Source: Oscillospiraceae bacterium | GTDB lineage: Bacteria; Bacillota; Clostridia; Oscillospirales; QAMX01 | Direction: 5' to 3' | DNA: 64,000 nucleotides | NCBI GenBank assembly: GCA_015067825.1 | Contig: SVLQ01000006.1 | Coordinates: 1 to 64,000 of the forward strand | Part shown: positions 8,218-15,842 of the stretch, in pieces | Numbering within the stretch: the first letter of the stretch is position 1 | Layout: every line of letters begins with the position of its first letter | Notes under the pieces: model-generated | Told to the model about the DNA's origin: nothing | What the model saw: only the letters and a program-made list of their open reading frames with translations | The model's database searches: none | Made by a program: the position numbers and the translations under genes

Positions 8218-8396
8218 CGATTTGGAAACTGCGTTTCCAAATCGGGCTAACCGATCGAAAACTGTGTTTTCGATCGATCTCTCACGCGCGTATCCCCGCC
8301 GACAAAATCTGCGATTTCGTCGGCTCCTCTCGGCGCGTGGACGGTCTGGCGACCGTCTTGAAGGAGTTTTTTCGGCGGCGGAGCCACCGAAAAAAC
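8218..8396 (+). repeat. Modular hairpin repeat, copy R1 (five hairpins)
   Basis: A string of perfect or near-perfect hairpins: CGATTTGGAAAC-TGC-GTTTCC.. (8218-8244); CGATCGAAAAC-TGT-GTTTTCGATCG (8252-8276); GCCGACAAAATC-TGC-GATTTCGTCGGC enclosed by CACGCGC/GCGCGTG (8283-8339); ACGGTC-TGGC-GACCGT (8341-8356); and GTTTTTTCGG../..CCGAAAAAAC (about 8366-8396). The same modules recur at 57939-58353, and a reduced one at 12989-13014. It encodes no plausible protein. Confidence 0.9.
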
Positions 8397-8446
8397 GGAA
8401 TTGAAATTCGGAATCCTCGGCACTACTGATTGCATTATTAAGGATA

Positions 8447-8492
8447 ACACACGCCAAACGCGTTGTCAATGCGTTTGGCGTGTGTTTGTTTT
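8447..8492 (+). terminator. Terminator downstream of DUF1643
   Basis: A perfect 15-bp stem (8447-8461 with 8471-8485, ACACACGCCAAACGC and its complement), then TTGTTTT. Confidence 0.85.
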
Positions 8493-8585
8493 CGTAAAAG
8501 AAAAATCGCACAGCGAGGTAGATCGTCGGTGTCCCGGCGTTATCGCATTACCGTAGGAGAGGCTATCAGCCTCCCGCTCCTTTTG

Positions 8586-10577
8586 CTACACGTTCTCGCC
8601 GCGCATCCACCGCGCCAGCCGTTCGGCGCGCGCTTCCTCCGCTGTTTTTTCGCTCGTTACGGTCGGCGCGAACTGCACGTGCCGCATCCGCGCGACTGCC
8701 GCGAGCACTTCCTGCCGCCGCGGCAGCGCGAGAAACCGTCCGCACGTTGTGAAATAGCTCGACCAAACCGTGTCGAGCCCTTCGCGGACGATCCGCGCGA
8801 GCAGCGCGTCGACCGCACTTGCGAGGTCGATCTCGGCGTTCGGGTTCTGCCGCATCAGCGCGCGCAGGAAAAACGCCAAGGCCTCGGTCTGCATGGACAG
8901 CGCGAGACCGCTCATCCCGCGCAGATCGACCGCTTCGTCGCCGATGCGCAAAAATCCCAGCGGATCAACGGCCAAAACCTCGCTCGAAGCCCCCTCTGGA
9001 AACGAGGTGAAACCCTCGGCGCGCAGGCAGCGGTGCTGCGACCAATCGGCGGGCGGCGGCTCGGGAATCGACAGTCCGCCGCACAAATCGTGCGCCTCGG
9101 CGGTGACGTCGCGGATCACGAATTCGTCCATGCGGTATACGCGGTCAGCCACGGCGAGGTATTCGCCGCTGCCGCCGATGACCAAAATCGTCGAAACGCC
9201 GCGCGCGGCGAGCTCACGCACGCGGTCGGTGAACGGCGTGATCGGCTCTCTGGCGATCAGCGCTTTCATGCGGTCATCGCGGATCATGAAGTTGGTCGCG
9301 CTTTTGTCTTCGTCGATCAGCAAAAGCGTGCTATTTGCGTCGAGTGCTTCCATAATGTTGGCGGCCTGCGAGGTCGAGCCCGATGCGTGCGCCGTGGAAA
9401 AATCACGCGCATCACCCGTGGGCAGCCACTTCAAAAACGGCGAAATATTGAGGTTTTTCACACTCCTGCCGTCCTCGGCGGCGATCGTCACGCCGCTCGG
9501 ATCGGTCAGGCAAAGCTCACGCCCGTCGCCCAATACGTGGTCGTAAACACCTGCGGAAATCGCGTCGAGCACGGTCGATTTGCCCGAGTATCCACCGCCG
9601 GTGATCACGGTCACGCCGCGGCGGATGCCCATCCCTCGCACGCCGGCCACCGTCACGGCGTCGGCTGGTGTGGAGACAAACGGCAGGGCATCGGCCATTG
9701 GCCGCTCGGTTCCGCTCTGTCGCGGCAAAATGCTGCCGTCGGCGAGGAACGCGCAGCAGTCGCTTTGGGCGAGCCAAACGCGGATCTTCTGCTGCGTTTC
9801 GCTGAGCGCGAGGGCAGCGCTCAGCGCGGCGCGGTCGAAATCAGCGAGCCACGCAGAAACGGCGTAGGGCAGGTCGCGGCAGAGCATCCGTACCGATTGC
9901 CTGAGCTTGTGGAACGGCAGCTGCACCTGCATGCGAATGCACAGGCAGACCGCGGGCGGCGGCATATCCGGCAGCTCCTGCACGTTTGTTCCGGTTAAGT
10001 TTTGGTACCATTTCGGCTGCGCAAACGCGAAATACGCGGAGTTTCGCAGGCAAACGATGCTGCCGGGCTCATCAAGAACGTATTTTCCGTTTTCGGCGTC
10101 GGTGCGTTTGCGGTTATAAAGCGGGGCGTTGAGCGCGTCGATCACGGGGCCAAGCGCGCGCAGCGCGTGGTCGGCAGCCGCGATTGTAAGCGGCGTGGCG
10201 AGATGTGTTTCAGTAATCGGCAGGTTCGCTTCGCGGCGCTTTTTTGCGGCGGCTTCGGCTGCGGCGATCTCGGCGGCAAGGTGTGCGGCGGGGCTGTCGG
10301 CGGCGGGATGACCGAGCAGACGGTCGGCTGGGATCGCGATCACAACGGTCGGGCGATCCTTGGCGAGCTTATGGGTGGCGGAAAGCGTGTAGCCAACGCC
10401 GTCGTGGTAATAGGTCGGCTCGTCGTCGGTAAAAACGTGGCAGGGATCGGATCGGCAGCCGGTGCAATCCTTGCCGAAACATTCGGCGGGGCGCACGCGG
10501 AGTGTCCCTTCGTAGATCGGCCCGAAGGTTTCGGTCTTTTCGGGCAGGGCAAGCAGCGTGTGTTTGAGGCGGTTCAT
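8586..10577 (-). CDS. ABC-class predicted ATPase (PF09818 type)
   Basis: A 663-residue soluble protein of the COG3044 'predicted ATPase of the ABC class' family, whose cellular role is unknown. The P-loop GGGYSGKST lies in the middle (about residue 360), the signature-like region SGSTSQAANIMEALD near 435, and the Walker B LLLIDEDKSATNFM near 455. The N-terminal half has CFGKDCTGCRSDPC, a possible metal-binding cysteine cluster. There are no membrane segments and no permease nearby, so it is not a transporter subunit. The start at 10577 has AAGGA upstream. Its unusual leader (10578-10857) has a small reading frame, two terminator-like hairpins and a possible ribosome-site-masking helix. Confidence 0.85.
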   Translation of the reverse strand: MNRLKHTLLALPEKTETFGPIYEGTLRVRPAECFGKDCTGCRSDPCHVFTDDEPTYYHDGVGYTLSATHKLAKDRPTVVIAIPADRLLGHPAADSPAAHLAAEIAAAEAAAKKRREANLPITETHLATPLTIAAADHALRALGPVIDALNAPLYNRKRTDAENGKYVLDEPGSIVCLRNSAYFAFAQPKWYQNLTGTNVQELPDMPPPAVCLCIRMQVQLPFHKLRQSVRMLCRDLPYAVSAWLADFDRAALSAALALSETQQKIRVWLAQSDCCAFLADGSILPRQSGTERPMADALPFVSTPADAVTVAGVRGMGIRRGVTVITGGGYSGKSTVLDAISAGVYDHVLGDGRELCLTDPSGVTIAAEDGRSVKNLNISPFLKWLPTGDARDFSTAHASGSTSQAANIMEALDANSTLLLIDEDKSATNFMIRDDRMKALIAREPITPFTDRVRELAARGVSTILVIGGSGEYLAVADRVYRMDEFVIRDVTAEAHDLCGGLSIPEPPPADWSQHRCLRAEGFTSFPEGASSEVLAVDPLGFLRIGDEAVDLRGMSGLALSMQTEALAFFLRALMRQNPNAEIDLASAVDALLARIVREGLDTVWSSYFTTCGRFLALPRRQEVLAAVARMRHVQFAPTVTSEKTAEEARAERLARWMRGENV

Positions 10578-10630
10578 AGCATTCCTTCTCTCGTTTTCAA
10601 ATCTTTCGCTGTGGCCTATATGGGAATGCT
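10578..10630 (-). promoter_or_regulatory. Possible ribosome-site-masking helix before the ABC-class ATPase
   Basis: On the mRNA AGCATTCC (10630-10623) is exactly complementary to GGAATGCT (10585-10578), which includes the AGGA ribosome site and abuts the start codon. The helix would be 8 bp with a loop of ~37 bases. The pairing is visible; the regulatory effect is inference. Confidence 0.45.
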
Positions 10631-10643
10631 CTCCGCGAAGATG

Positions 10644-10665
10644 AAAAAAGCACCCGTGCGGGTGC
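10644..10665 (-). terminator. Second hairpin with T-run in the ATPase leader
   Basis: Minus strand GCACCC-GTGC-GGGTGC followed by TTTTTT. Confidence 0.65.
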
Positions 10666-10677
10666 GCAGATCTGCAT

Positions 10678-10718
10678 AGAAAAAGGCCTGTGCACCCCAT
10701 ATCGGATGCACAGGCCTG
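10678..10718 (-). terminator. First, strong terminator in the ATPase leader
   Basis: Minus strand CAGGCCTGTGCA pairs with TGCACAGGCC and is followed by TTTTT. It lies 16 bases after the stop of a 16-codon reading frame and 100 bases before the ATPase start, so it would end most transcripts unless regulated. Confidence 0.8.
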
Positions 10719-10733
10719 AAATTGACGGGAAAC

Positions 10734-10784
10734 TCAGCCGAAATGCGTGATTTTTGTGACATCCGATCCATATAAGCTTGTCAT
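10734..10784 (-). CDS. Putative 16-residue leader peptide
   Basis: A short reading frame, MTSLYGSDVTKITHFG, preceded by AAGGAG (10800-10795) at good spacing and by a consensus promoter. It ends just before a strong terminator hairpin. This layout, with promoter, ribosome site, tiny frame, terminator and then the gene, fits translation-dependent attenuation, or a stand-alone micropeptide. No run of one rare or regulated codon is obvious, so the signal sensed is unknown. Confidence 0.5.
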   Translation of the reverse strand: MTSLYGSDVTKITHFG

Positions 10785-10828
10785 AAAAATCACACTCCTT
10801 GTGTTAAATTCGGTCATCGACCGTTACC

Positions 10829-10857
10829 AGTATAGCACGAAACCGTGGCTTTGTCAA
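10829..10857 (-). promoter_or_regulatory. Promoter of the leader/ATPase unit
   Basis: Perfect TTGACA (10857-10852), 17-base spacer, TATACT (10834-10829), just downstream of the mntP stop codon. Confidence 0.85.
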
Positions 10858-10871
10858 ACAAATTTTCGGTG

Positions 10872-11456
10872 TTACAGAATTCCCTGCAGCCAGATCTCCA
10901 GACCGATGGCAATTAAGATCACGCCGCCGAGGATCGAGGCCTTGCCCGCAAGGCAGGTACCGGCTTTTTTGCCGATCACGAGTCCGCCAGCGCAGATAAA
11001 GAAGGTGACGACGGCAATCAGCAGGCAGCAAACGAGCGCCATCAGCCAATCGTAATCGGCGATCGTAAACCCGACGGAGAGCGCGTCGATCGCGGTGGCC
11101 ACGCCCTGCACCAGCAGAGCGGCGAACCCAACCGCCGGCTTTTCGGCGCACGAATCCTTGTTTTGGATGCCTTCAACGAGCATTTTTCCGCCGATGAACG
11201 CGAGCAGTATGAGCGCGATCCAGGGGATGAATTTTTCAAACGCTTGAAAATGCTGTGCGATCGTATGGACGCAGATCCAGCCGACCGCCGGCATAAAAAA
11301 CTGGAAGAACGCAAACGTTCCCGCGATCAAACCCATGCGCGGCAGCTTCATCTTCGGTTCGTTCATGCCGTTGGCAAGCGAGACCGAAAACGCATCCATC
11401 GCCAGACCGATGCCGAGCAGTATACTGTTCAAGAAAAAGCGGAATCCCCAATCCAT
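10872..11456 (-). CDS. mntP: Manganese efflux pump MntP
   Basis: A 194-residue inner-membrane protein with six hydrophobic helices, exporting Mn(II). The repeated acidic helix motifs are visible: LLGIGLAMDAFSVSLANG near residues 13-30, and the second-half counterpart VQGVATAIDALSVGFT near 112-127. The length matches the family (~190). The ATG at 11456 follows GAGGGTG; an extension to 11624 would read through the riboswitch and its terminator and is rejected. A yybP-ykoY manganese riboswitch directly upstream supports the assignment. Confidence 0.93.
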   Translation of the reverse strand: MDWGFRFFLNSILLGIGLAMDAFSVSLANGMNEPKMKLPRMGLIAGTFAFFQFFMPAVGWICVHTIAQHFQAFEKFIPWIALILLAFIGGKMLVEGIQNKDSCAEKPAVGFAALLVQGVATAIDALSVGFTIADYDWLMALVCCLLIAVVTFFICAGGLVIGKKAGTCLAGKASILGGVILIAIGLEIWLQGIL

Positions 11457-11479
11457 GAAAAACACCCTCGTTTCCAAAC

Positions 11480-11519
11480 AAAAAATCCCCGCGCACAGCC
11501 GCAAGCCGTGCGCGGGGCC
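11480..11519 (-). terminator. Riboswitch expression-platform terminator
   Basis: Minus strand CCCCGCGCAC..GTGCGCGGGG stem followed by ATTTTTTG, between the aptamer and the mntP start. It is expected to form without Mn(II). Confidence 0.85.
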
Positions 11520-11554
11520 GAACAGACAGACCGACTCCTGCATCGCTTGCGAAA

Positions 11555-11655
11555 GTGATACATGAGTCTCGCGATTGAAAACAAGCCAGGCCGAGGGCCA
11601 GTATGTTGACTTGCTACGCACCAAACGTGCGCTCGCTACTCCCTCACGGGTTTTA
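11555..11655 (-). promoter_or_regulatory. yybP-ykoY manganese riboswitch aptamer
   Basis: The minus strand carries the family's conserved blocks in order: GGGAGTAGC (11643-11635), AGTCAACATACTGG, GGCCTGGCTTG, and GAGACTCATG closing the basal stem (GTGAG with CTCAT). The aptamer binds Mn(II) and turns on exporters such as mntP. Gene context agrees. Exact ends are approximate. Confidence 0.92.
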
Positions 11656-11666
11656 CATTAAGTGGT

Positions 11667-11695
11667 ATTATAGCACAGCGTGCGTAAAAAAGCAA
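11667..11695 (-). promoter_or_regulatory. Promoter of the riboswitch/mntP transcript
   Basis: TTGCTT (11695-11690), 17-base spacer, perfect TATAAT (11672-11667). Confidence 0.75.
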
Positions 11696-11731
11696 GATAT
11701 TTTTGCGCTTTTTTCAAAGAATACATCCGTT

Positions 11732-12220
11732 TTACGGCCGTACGGTTTCCGTGACTTCCGTTACGCGCATTTCCAGCAGATAAACCGCGGAAGCGCCGGT
11801 CCGGTCGGTGACGGTCAGCTCGAAAAAGAGACCGTTTTTCAAAAGCGCGGCCGCGTCGGCATCCTCCTCGCAAAGCAGCTGATCGGTGATCACCTTGCCG
11901 AGATCGCCGCCGACGGCGATCGGCGTTCCGGTCGTATCCTCGGCGTGCATCGAAAGAATCGTATGCTGCTTGTCGCCGTCCCAGACAAAAAACGTCGCGG
12001 AATAGGCGGTGATATCGGAGAATACCTCTTCTTTCGGTGTCAAAATACCGCCGTAAAACACGTCGTCGGTGGAGCAGAGGCCGAATACGCCGTTGGAAAC
12101 CGTGAAGAAATCGTGCTCCCCGCCAAACGAGCAGACGATGAGCGGGTCGGGCGTGGCGCAACCGCCAAACAAAGCCGCGCAGATAAGGAGCAAAGCGAGA
12201 AGAACTGCCGTCTTTTTCAT
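11732..12220 (-). CDS. Small lipoprotein of unknown function
   Basis: A 162-residue secreted lipoprotein. Residues 1-21 form a signal peptide MKKTAVLLALLLICAALFGGC with the lipobox LFGGC (acylated Cys21). The mature part has no domain I recognise; it contains mostly polar beta-type sequence and several cysteines. It begins 14 bases after the GDPD stop codon on the same strand, so the two are likely cotranscribed, perhaps with a role at the cell envelope. Confidence 0.75.
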   Translation of the reverse strand: MKKTAVLLALLLICAALFGGCATPDPLIVCSFGGEHDFFTVSNGVFGLCSTDDVFYGGILTPKEEVFSDITAYSATFFVWDGDKQHTILSMHAEDTTGTPIAVGGDLGKVITDQLLCEEDADAAALLKNGLFFELTVTDRTGASAVYLLEMRVTEVTETVRP

Positions 12221-12234
12221 GCGCGATCTCTCCC

Positions 12235-12969
12235 CTAGAGCCTGCCGAGCACTTTCATCAGCGGTACGGGATCGTTGGCGGTGATCAGCGCAGCGCCGTG
12301 GTCAATGCAGAAGCGGACGTCTTCCTCGGTATCCGCGCAGTACATATGCACGGGCCAACCTTTAGCCATATAAAACGGCAGCAGTTCGGAGTGCACGAGC
12401 TTCATGTTCAACCCCAATTCTTCGTAGAAATCGTAACTGCCGGGGACGAATTCACGCATCTGGAAGTCGGGATAGCCCATCGTACGGCCGTTGTAGGTCT
12501 CCTTGATGTAGCGGATGATGCCGGCATGGAAGGCGTAGAACCAGCAGTCGTCGAAAAAGCCGTACTGCTTCAAGAGGGCGACGGTGAGGTCGACGGTTTC
12601 CTCGGTGTACTGCTTGATCTCGACGCCGAGCTTGATGGTTGGGCGTTTTTCGCAGCAGAGCTTGAGGAGGTCTTCGAGCGTGGGGATGCCGACGGCCTGC
12701 CCCAAAAACCGATCGCCGAACTTGTCGGGGTAGTGCGCCGAGAGCGCGCGCACTTCGGCGAGGGTCAGATCGCTGACGTGGACGTCGACGCCGCAGGTAC
12801 GGTGGCAGTTGCCGTCGTGGATCAAAACGGGCACCTTGTCGGCGGTCAGCCAGACGTCGAATTCGATGGCGTCGACGCCGAGATCGATGGCCGAAGCGAA
12901 CGAGAGCAGGGTATTTTCCGGGTAGGCAGCGGCGTAGCCGCGGTGGCCTTCAACGACGATGTTTGGCAT
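12235..12969 (-). CDS. Glycerophosphodiester phosphodiesterase
   Basis: A 244-residue GDPD-family TIM-barrel enzyme that hydrolyses glycerophosphodiesters to glycerol-3-phosphate and an alcohol. The catalytic GHRGYAAAYPENT (residues 8-20) supplies HR and E/N. EFDVWLTADKVPVLIHD follows, with the metal ligands and the second catalytic His. Later elements include GVEIKQY and the C-terminal ITANDP. No signal peptide is present, so it is cytoplasmic. The ATG at 12969 has GGAGGAG at good spacing; the longer reading to 13149 has no support. Confidence 0.9.
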   Translation of the reverse strand: MPNIVVEGHRGYAAAYPENTLLSFASAIDLGVDAIEFDVWLTADKVPVLIHDGNCHRTCGVDVHVSDLTLAEVRALSAHYPDKFGDRFLGQAVGIPTLEDLLKLCCEKRPTIKLGVEIKQYTEETVDLTVALLKQYGFFDDCWFYAFHAGIIRYIKETYNGRTMGYPDFQMREFVPGSYDFYEELGLNMKLVHSELLPFYMAKGWPVHMYCADTEEDVRFCIDHGAALITANDPVPLMKVLGRL

Positions 12970-12988
12970 AGATTTCTCCTCCATATTG

Positions 12989-13014
12989 CGATTTGGAAAC
13001 TCCGGCTCCAAATC
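12989..13014. repeat. Reduced member of the modular hairpin repeat
   Basis: CGATTTGGA..TCCAAATCG, the same outer arms as module 1 of the R1-R4 repeats but with a changed centre (AACTCCGGC). It lies between the AraC gene and the GDPD gene. Confidence 0.6.
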
Positions 13015-13021
13015 GGTGTTT

Positions 13022-13858
13022 TTAGCGGTAGGTTTTGGCGTATTGGAACGGTGTTGTGCCGAATTTGCGTTTGAAGAGAGCGATAAAATGCGAATAATCG
13101 GAAAAACCGCATGCCGCGCACGTTTCCTGCACGGATGCACCTTGCTCAAGCATCATCTTGGCGGCGGCCAGACGGCGCGTCTCCACGTATTTTGCGGGCG
13201 AGGTGTTTAGGTGGGTGCGGAACCGGCGGTTTAGGGTGCTGCGGCTGGTGAAAAAACGGCGTTCGAGCTCGGCCATCGAGCAATCGCCGGAATAGTGGGT
13301 GTCGAGGAACGAGACGATCGCCAACAGGTCGCGCGGGAGCTTCTGTGCTTCACCGGTGTCGAACCGGTGGGTCTGAAGAATATCGAGCACCGCAAAGACG
13401 GCCGAAAGCCCGCGCGCCTCGCCGAGGCTTCCGCTGCGCTTGGCCTGCCACAGCGTTTCAAATGCGGCGGCGAGCTGCTGTTTGTCGGCCGGACGCATGG
13501 AGATGCGGTTCATCTCGCCGTTTTTGCGGTCGTAGAAAAACGAGAGCAGCGGCAGGAGCGGGTGGTCGGCGGCCAGCCACAGGCAATAGTGCGCGTGGAC
13601 GCTGTCGCTGTGGTAGATACAATGGTGGAATTCGTTGGGCTTGGTGATGATGACGTCGCCGGGCTCTACCGGGTAGACGTTGCTCTCGACCAAAAACGAG
13701 ACGTCGCCGCTTAAGTTCAGATAGATCTCGCAGCAACTGTGGATGTGCGAGTCGTCGCCGACGTGTTCGGCGGCGATGGTGAGGTCGTCGGAGAAGCGCA
13801 CGTCCGAAAAAAGCGTGGCGGCGGGCAGGATCTCGCGGAGTTTCGGGGTGTAATCCAT
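13022..13858 (-). CDS. AraC-family regulator with cupin-type sensor domain
   Basis: A 278-residue regulator of the sugar-sensing AraC type. An N-terminal cupin (about residues 20-100: HIHSCCEIYLNLSG and EPGDVIITKPNEFHH) binds a small ligand, and the C-terminal ~100 residues carry two helix-turn-helices ending FALFKRKFGTTPFQ-like. Of two nearby ATGs, 13858 lies 9 bases from AGGAG and is preferred over 13864. It has its own promoter. The EamA transporter gene starts on the other strand from the shared intergenic region and may be a target. Confidence 0.88.
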   Translation of the reverse strand: MDYTPKLREILPAATLFSDVRFSDDLTIAAEHVGDDSHIHSCCEIYLNLSGDVSFLVESNVYPVEPGDVIITKPNEFHHCIYHSDSVHAHYCLWLAADHPLLPLLSFFYDRKNGEMNRISMRPADKQQLAAAFETLWQAKRSGSLGEARGLSAVFAVLDILQTHRFDTGEAQKLPRDLLAIVSFLDTHYSGDCSMAELERRFFTSRSTLNRRFRTHLNTSPAKYVETRRLAAAKMMLEQGASVQETCAACGFSDYSHFIALFKRKFGTTPFQYAKTYR

Positions 13859-13936
13859 AGGCATCGACTCCTGATGCGTTGAATTGCATATTTTGTGGCG
13901 TAATTTGCGTGTTTTTATGCAAATCCGTGCTGTATA

Positions 13937-13965
13937 ATTATATCGCGTCCGATGCAAGTTGTAAA
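13937..13965 (-). promoter_or_regulatory. Promoter of the AraC/cupin gene
   Basis: TTTACA (13965-13960), 17-base spacer, TATAAT (13942-13937) on the minus strand. Confidence 0.7.
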
Positions 13966-14004
13966 GTCCCCCCGGCGCAAAACTTTTGAAAACGAGGCTT
14001 TTCT

Positions 14005-14904
14005 ATGGAAAACATCCCGATCGTCGTATTGTTTGCCGTTTCGATGGCGGCAAATTTATTGGGCGGGCTCGTCCGCACCTATTACAGCAAGTCGGTCTCT
14101 TCGTCGATGGCGGGCTATCATTTGTTCAACGCGGTCTCCAGTCTGGTCTGCGGCGTAACGCTGCTTTCTCTGTCCGGCGGCGATTTTCGGATGTCGGTCT
14201 ATACGCTCGTGACCGCGCTGATCTTCGGCGTGATCACCGCGCTGCAGCAGGTGACCAATTCGGCCGCGCTCAGCCTTGGCCCGTGGTCGTATACCTCCGT
14301 CATCGTCTCGATGTCAACGGTCATCACCGCGCTCTCCGGCGCACTCTTTTTCGACGAAACCATCCGCGCCACGCAGATCTTCGGCATTGTGCTGATGCTT
14401 GTGTGTCTGGTTCTGTCGGTTTCCAAAGAGAGCGGCGAGCAAAAAAAGAAAACGCTGCGCTGGTTTTTGGTCTGCCTCGTCTGCCTCTGCTGCTGCGGCG
14501 GTGTCGGCTTGATGCAAAAGATCCACCAAAGCTCGGCCCACCGCGAAGAACTGACGATGTTTTTAGTGATCGCGTTCCTCTGCTCGTTTGTGTTTTCTTC
14601 GGTCAATCTGGCGATTCTGCGACTCGGTAAGGGCGAAAAAACGCCGGTTCTCGACCGAAAAACGGCAGTTTGGGTGTTGGTCGTTCTGTTTGCTGCCGGC
14701 GGGATCGGGATCGCGCTCAATAACCTGATCAACCTCTATCTCTCCGGTGTGGTCGCAAGCGCCGTCTTCTTCCCGATCGTCAACGGCGGCGGCTTGGTGC
14801 TGATCACGGTTGCCTCCGTGATCTTCTTTCGCGAGAAGCTCGCACCGCGCCAGTGGCTTGGTCTGGCCAGCGGTCTGGCGGCGACGCTGCTTTTGTGCCT
14901 CTGA
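14005..14904 (+). CDS. EamA/DMT-family transporter
   Basis: A 299-residue membrane protein with about ten hydrophobic helices arranged as two EamA-like halves (about 1-135 and 150-299). The second half ends VASVIFFREKLAPRQWLGLASG, the usual DMT signature. Substrates in this superfamily are metabolites or drugs and cannot be deduced. The ribosome site is weak (CGAGG). It is divergent from the cupin AraC regulator, which may control it. Confidence 0.82.
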   Translation: MENIPIVVLFAVSMAANLLGGLVRTYYSKSVSSSMAGYHLFNAVSSLVCGVTLLSLSGGDFRMSVYTLVTALIFGVITALQQVTNSAALSLGPWSYTSVIVSMSTVITALSGALFFDETIRATQIFGIVLMLVCLVLSVSKESGEQKKKTLRWFLVCLVCLCCCGGVGLMQKIHQSSAHREELTMFLVIAFLCSFVFSSVNLAILRLGKGEKTPVLDRKTAVWVLVVLFAAGGIGIALNNLINLYLSGVVASAVFFPIVNGGGLVLITVASVIFFREKLAPRQWLGLASGLAATLLLCL

Positions 14905-14994
14905 ATCTCGTACCCGGACGGAACTCCGGTATTTTTGCTGATCGTTGAAAAGGATCGGCTGAACGGTAAAGCGGAATTTGATGGAGAATAAGGA

Positions 14995-15594
14995 ATGAAA
15001 ATCTACGATATTTCTCAAGAAGTTTACGGTTGCCAAGTCTATCCCGGCGACCCTAAGCCGGAGAAAAAAGCGCTCAAATCGATAGAAAATGGCGAAGTAT
15101 ATAATTTGACGGCATTTCGTATGTGTGTACACAACGGCACACATATAGATGCACCGCATCATTTTATTCAAGGCGGAAAAACCGTGGATGAGATGTCTTT
15201 GGATGCATTTATCGGAATGGCTTACGTAGCAGAGCATCGTGGGGTTGTTACCGAAAAGGATGCCGCAAGAATCATCAAAAAAGCAGAACAACATAATACG
15301 GAAGCAGCAAAGAGAATTCTGATAAAAGGAGATGTCGAGGTATCATTAGAGGCGGCAAAGGTATTCGCATCTTCCAATATCTTACTTCTCGGAAACGAGC
15401 ATCAGTCGGTCGGACCACAAAATGCGCCAATGGCGGTGCATCTTGCACTATTGTCTGCAGATGTTATCTTGCTTGAGGGGATTCGTTTGGCAAAGGTGGC
15501 CGAGGGGGTATATTTCTTAAATGCGGCTCCGTTGAATTTGGCGGGGGCAGACGGTTCACCGTGCAGAGCGGTGTTGATAGATGCTGAGAGATAA
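14995..15594 (+). CDS. Cyclase family protein (kynurenine formamidase-like)
   Basis: A 199-residue metal-dependent hydrolase of the cyclase/KynB-like family (PF04199). The metal-binding signature HNGTHIDAPHHF is at residues 42-53. Members hydrolyse formylkynurenine, other amides or cyclic esters, so the substrate is uncertain. The ATG at 14995 follows GGAG with 8-base spacing. The gene is visibly more AT-rich than its neighbours, which suggests recent acquisition. It has its own terminator. Confidence 0.85.
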   Translation: MKIYDISQEVYGCQVYPGDPKPEKKALKSIENGEVYNLTAFRMCVHNGTHIDAPHHFIQGGKTVDEMSLDAFIGMAYVAEHRGVVTEKDAARIIKKAEQHNTEAAKRILIKGDVEVSLEAAKVFASSNILLLGNEHQSVGPQNAPMAVHLALLSADVILLEGIRLAKVAEGVYFLNAAPLNLAGADGSPCRAVLIDAER

Positions 15595-15627
15595 ATTCCA
15601 ATTTATCGAACTGTTTGAAAGGACTGC

Positions 15628-15666
15628 GGCACCATGGGAGTTCAAGAATCCTATGGTGCCTTTTCC
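15628..15666 (+). terminator. Terminator of the cyclase gene
   Basis: GGCACCAT/ATGGTGCC stem (15628-15660) followed by TTTTCC. Confidence 0.75.
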
Positions 15667-15754
15667 TATACATACTTCCGTCATTTCGGCGAAAGGCTTT
15701 TTTAATATGCCGAAACCGGCATGCTGGGTTAAAAGGGATAAGCGATCCGGGTGT

Positions 15755-15783
15755 TTGCTATTGGAAAAGAAATATGGTATAAT
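15755..15783 (+). promoter_or_regulatory. Promoter of the GH116 gene
   Basis: TTGCTA, 17-base spacer, TATAAT, about 60 bases before the start codon. Confidence 0.75.
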
Positions 15784-15842
15784 AAAGAAAGAAATCATAC
15801 ATCCCTCCATATCATCCCTCTGACTTTGAAAAGGAGTTTCTT

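Noticed and set aside
10872-11624. N-terminally extended MntP
   Set aside because: The extension would translate the manganese riboswitch and its terminator; MDWGFRFF at 11456 matches the family start.
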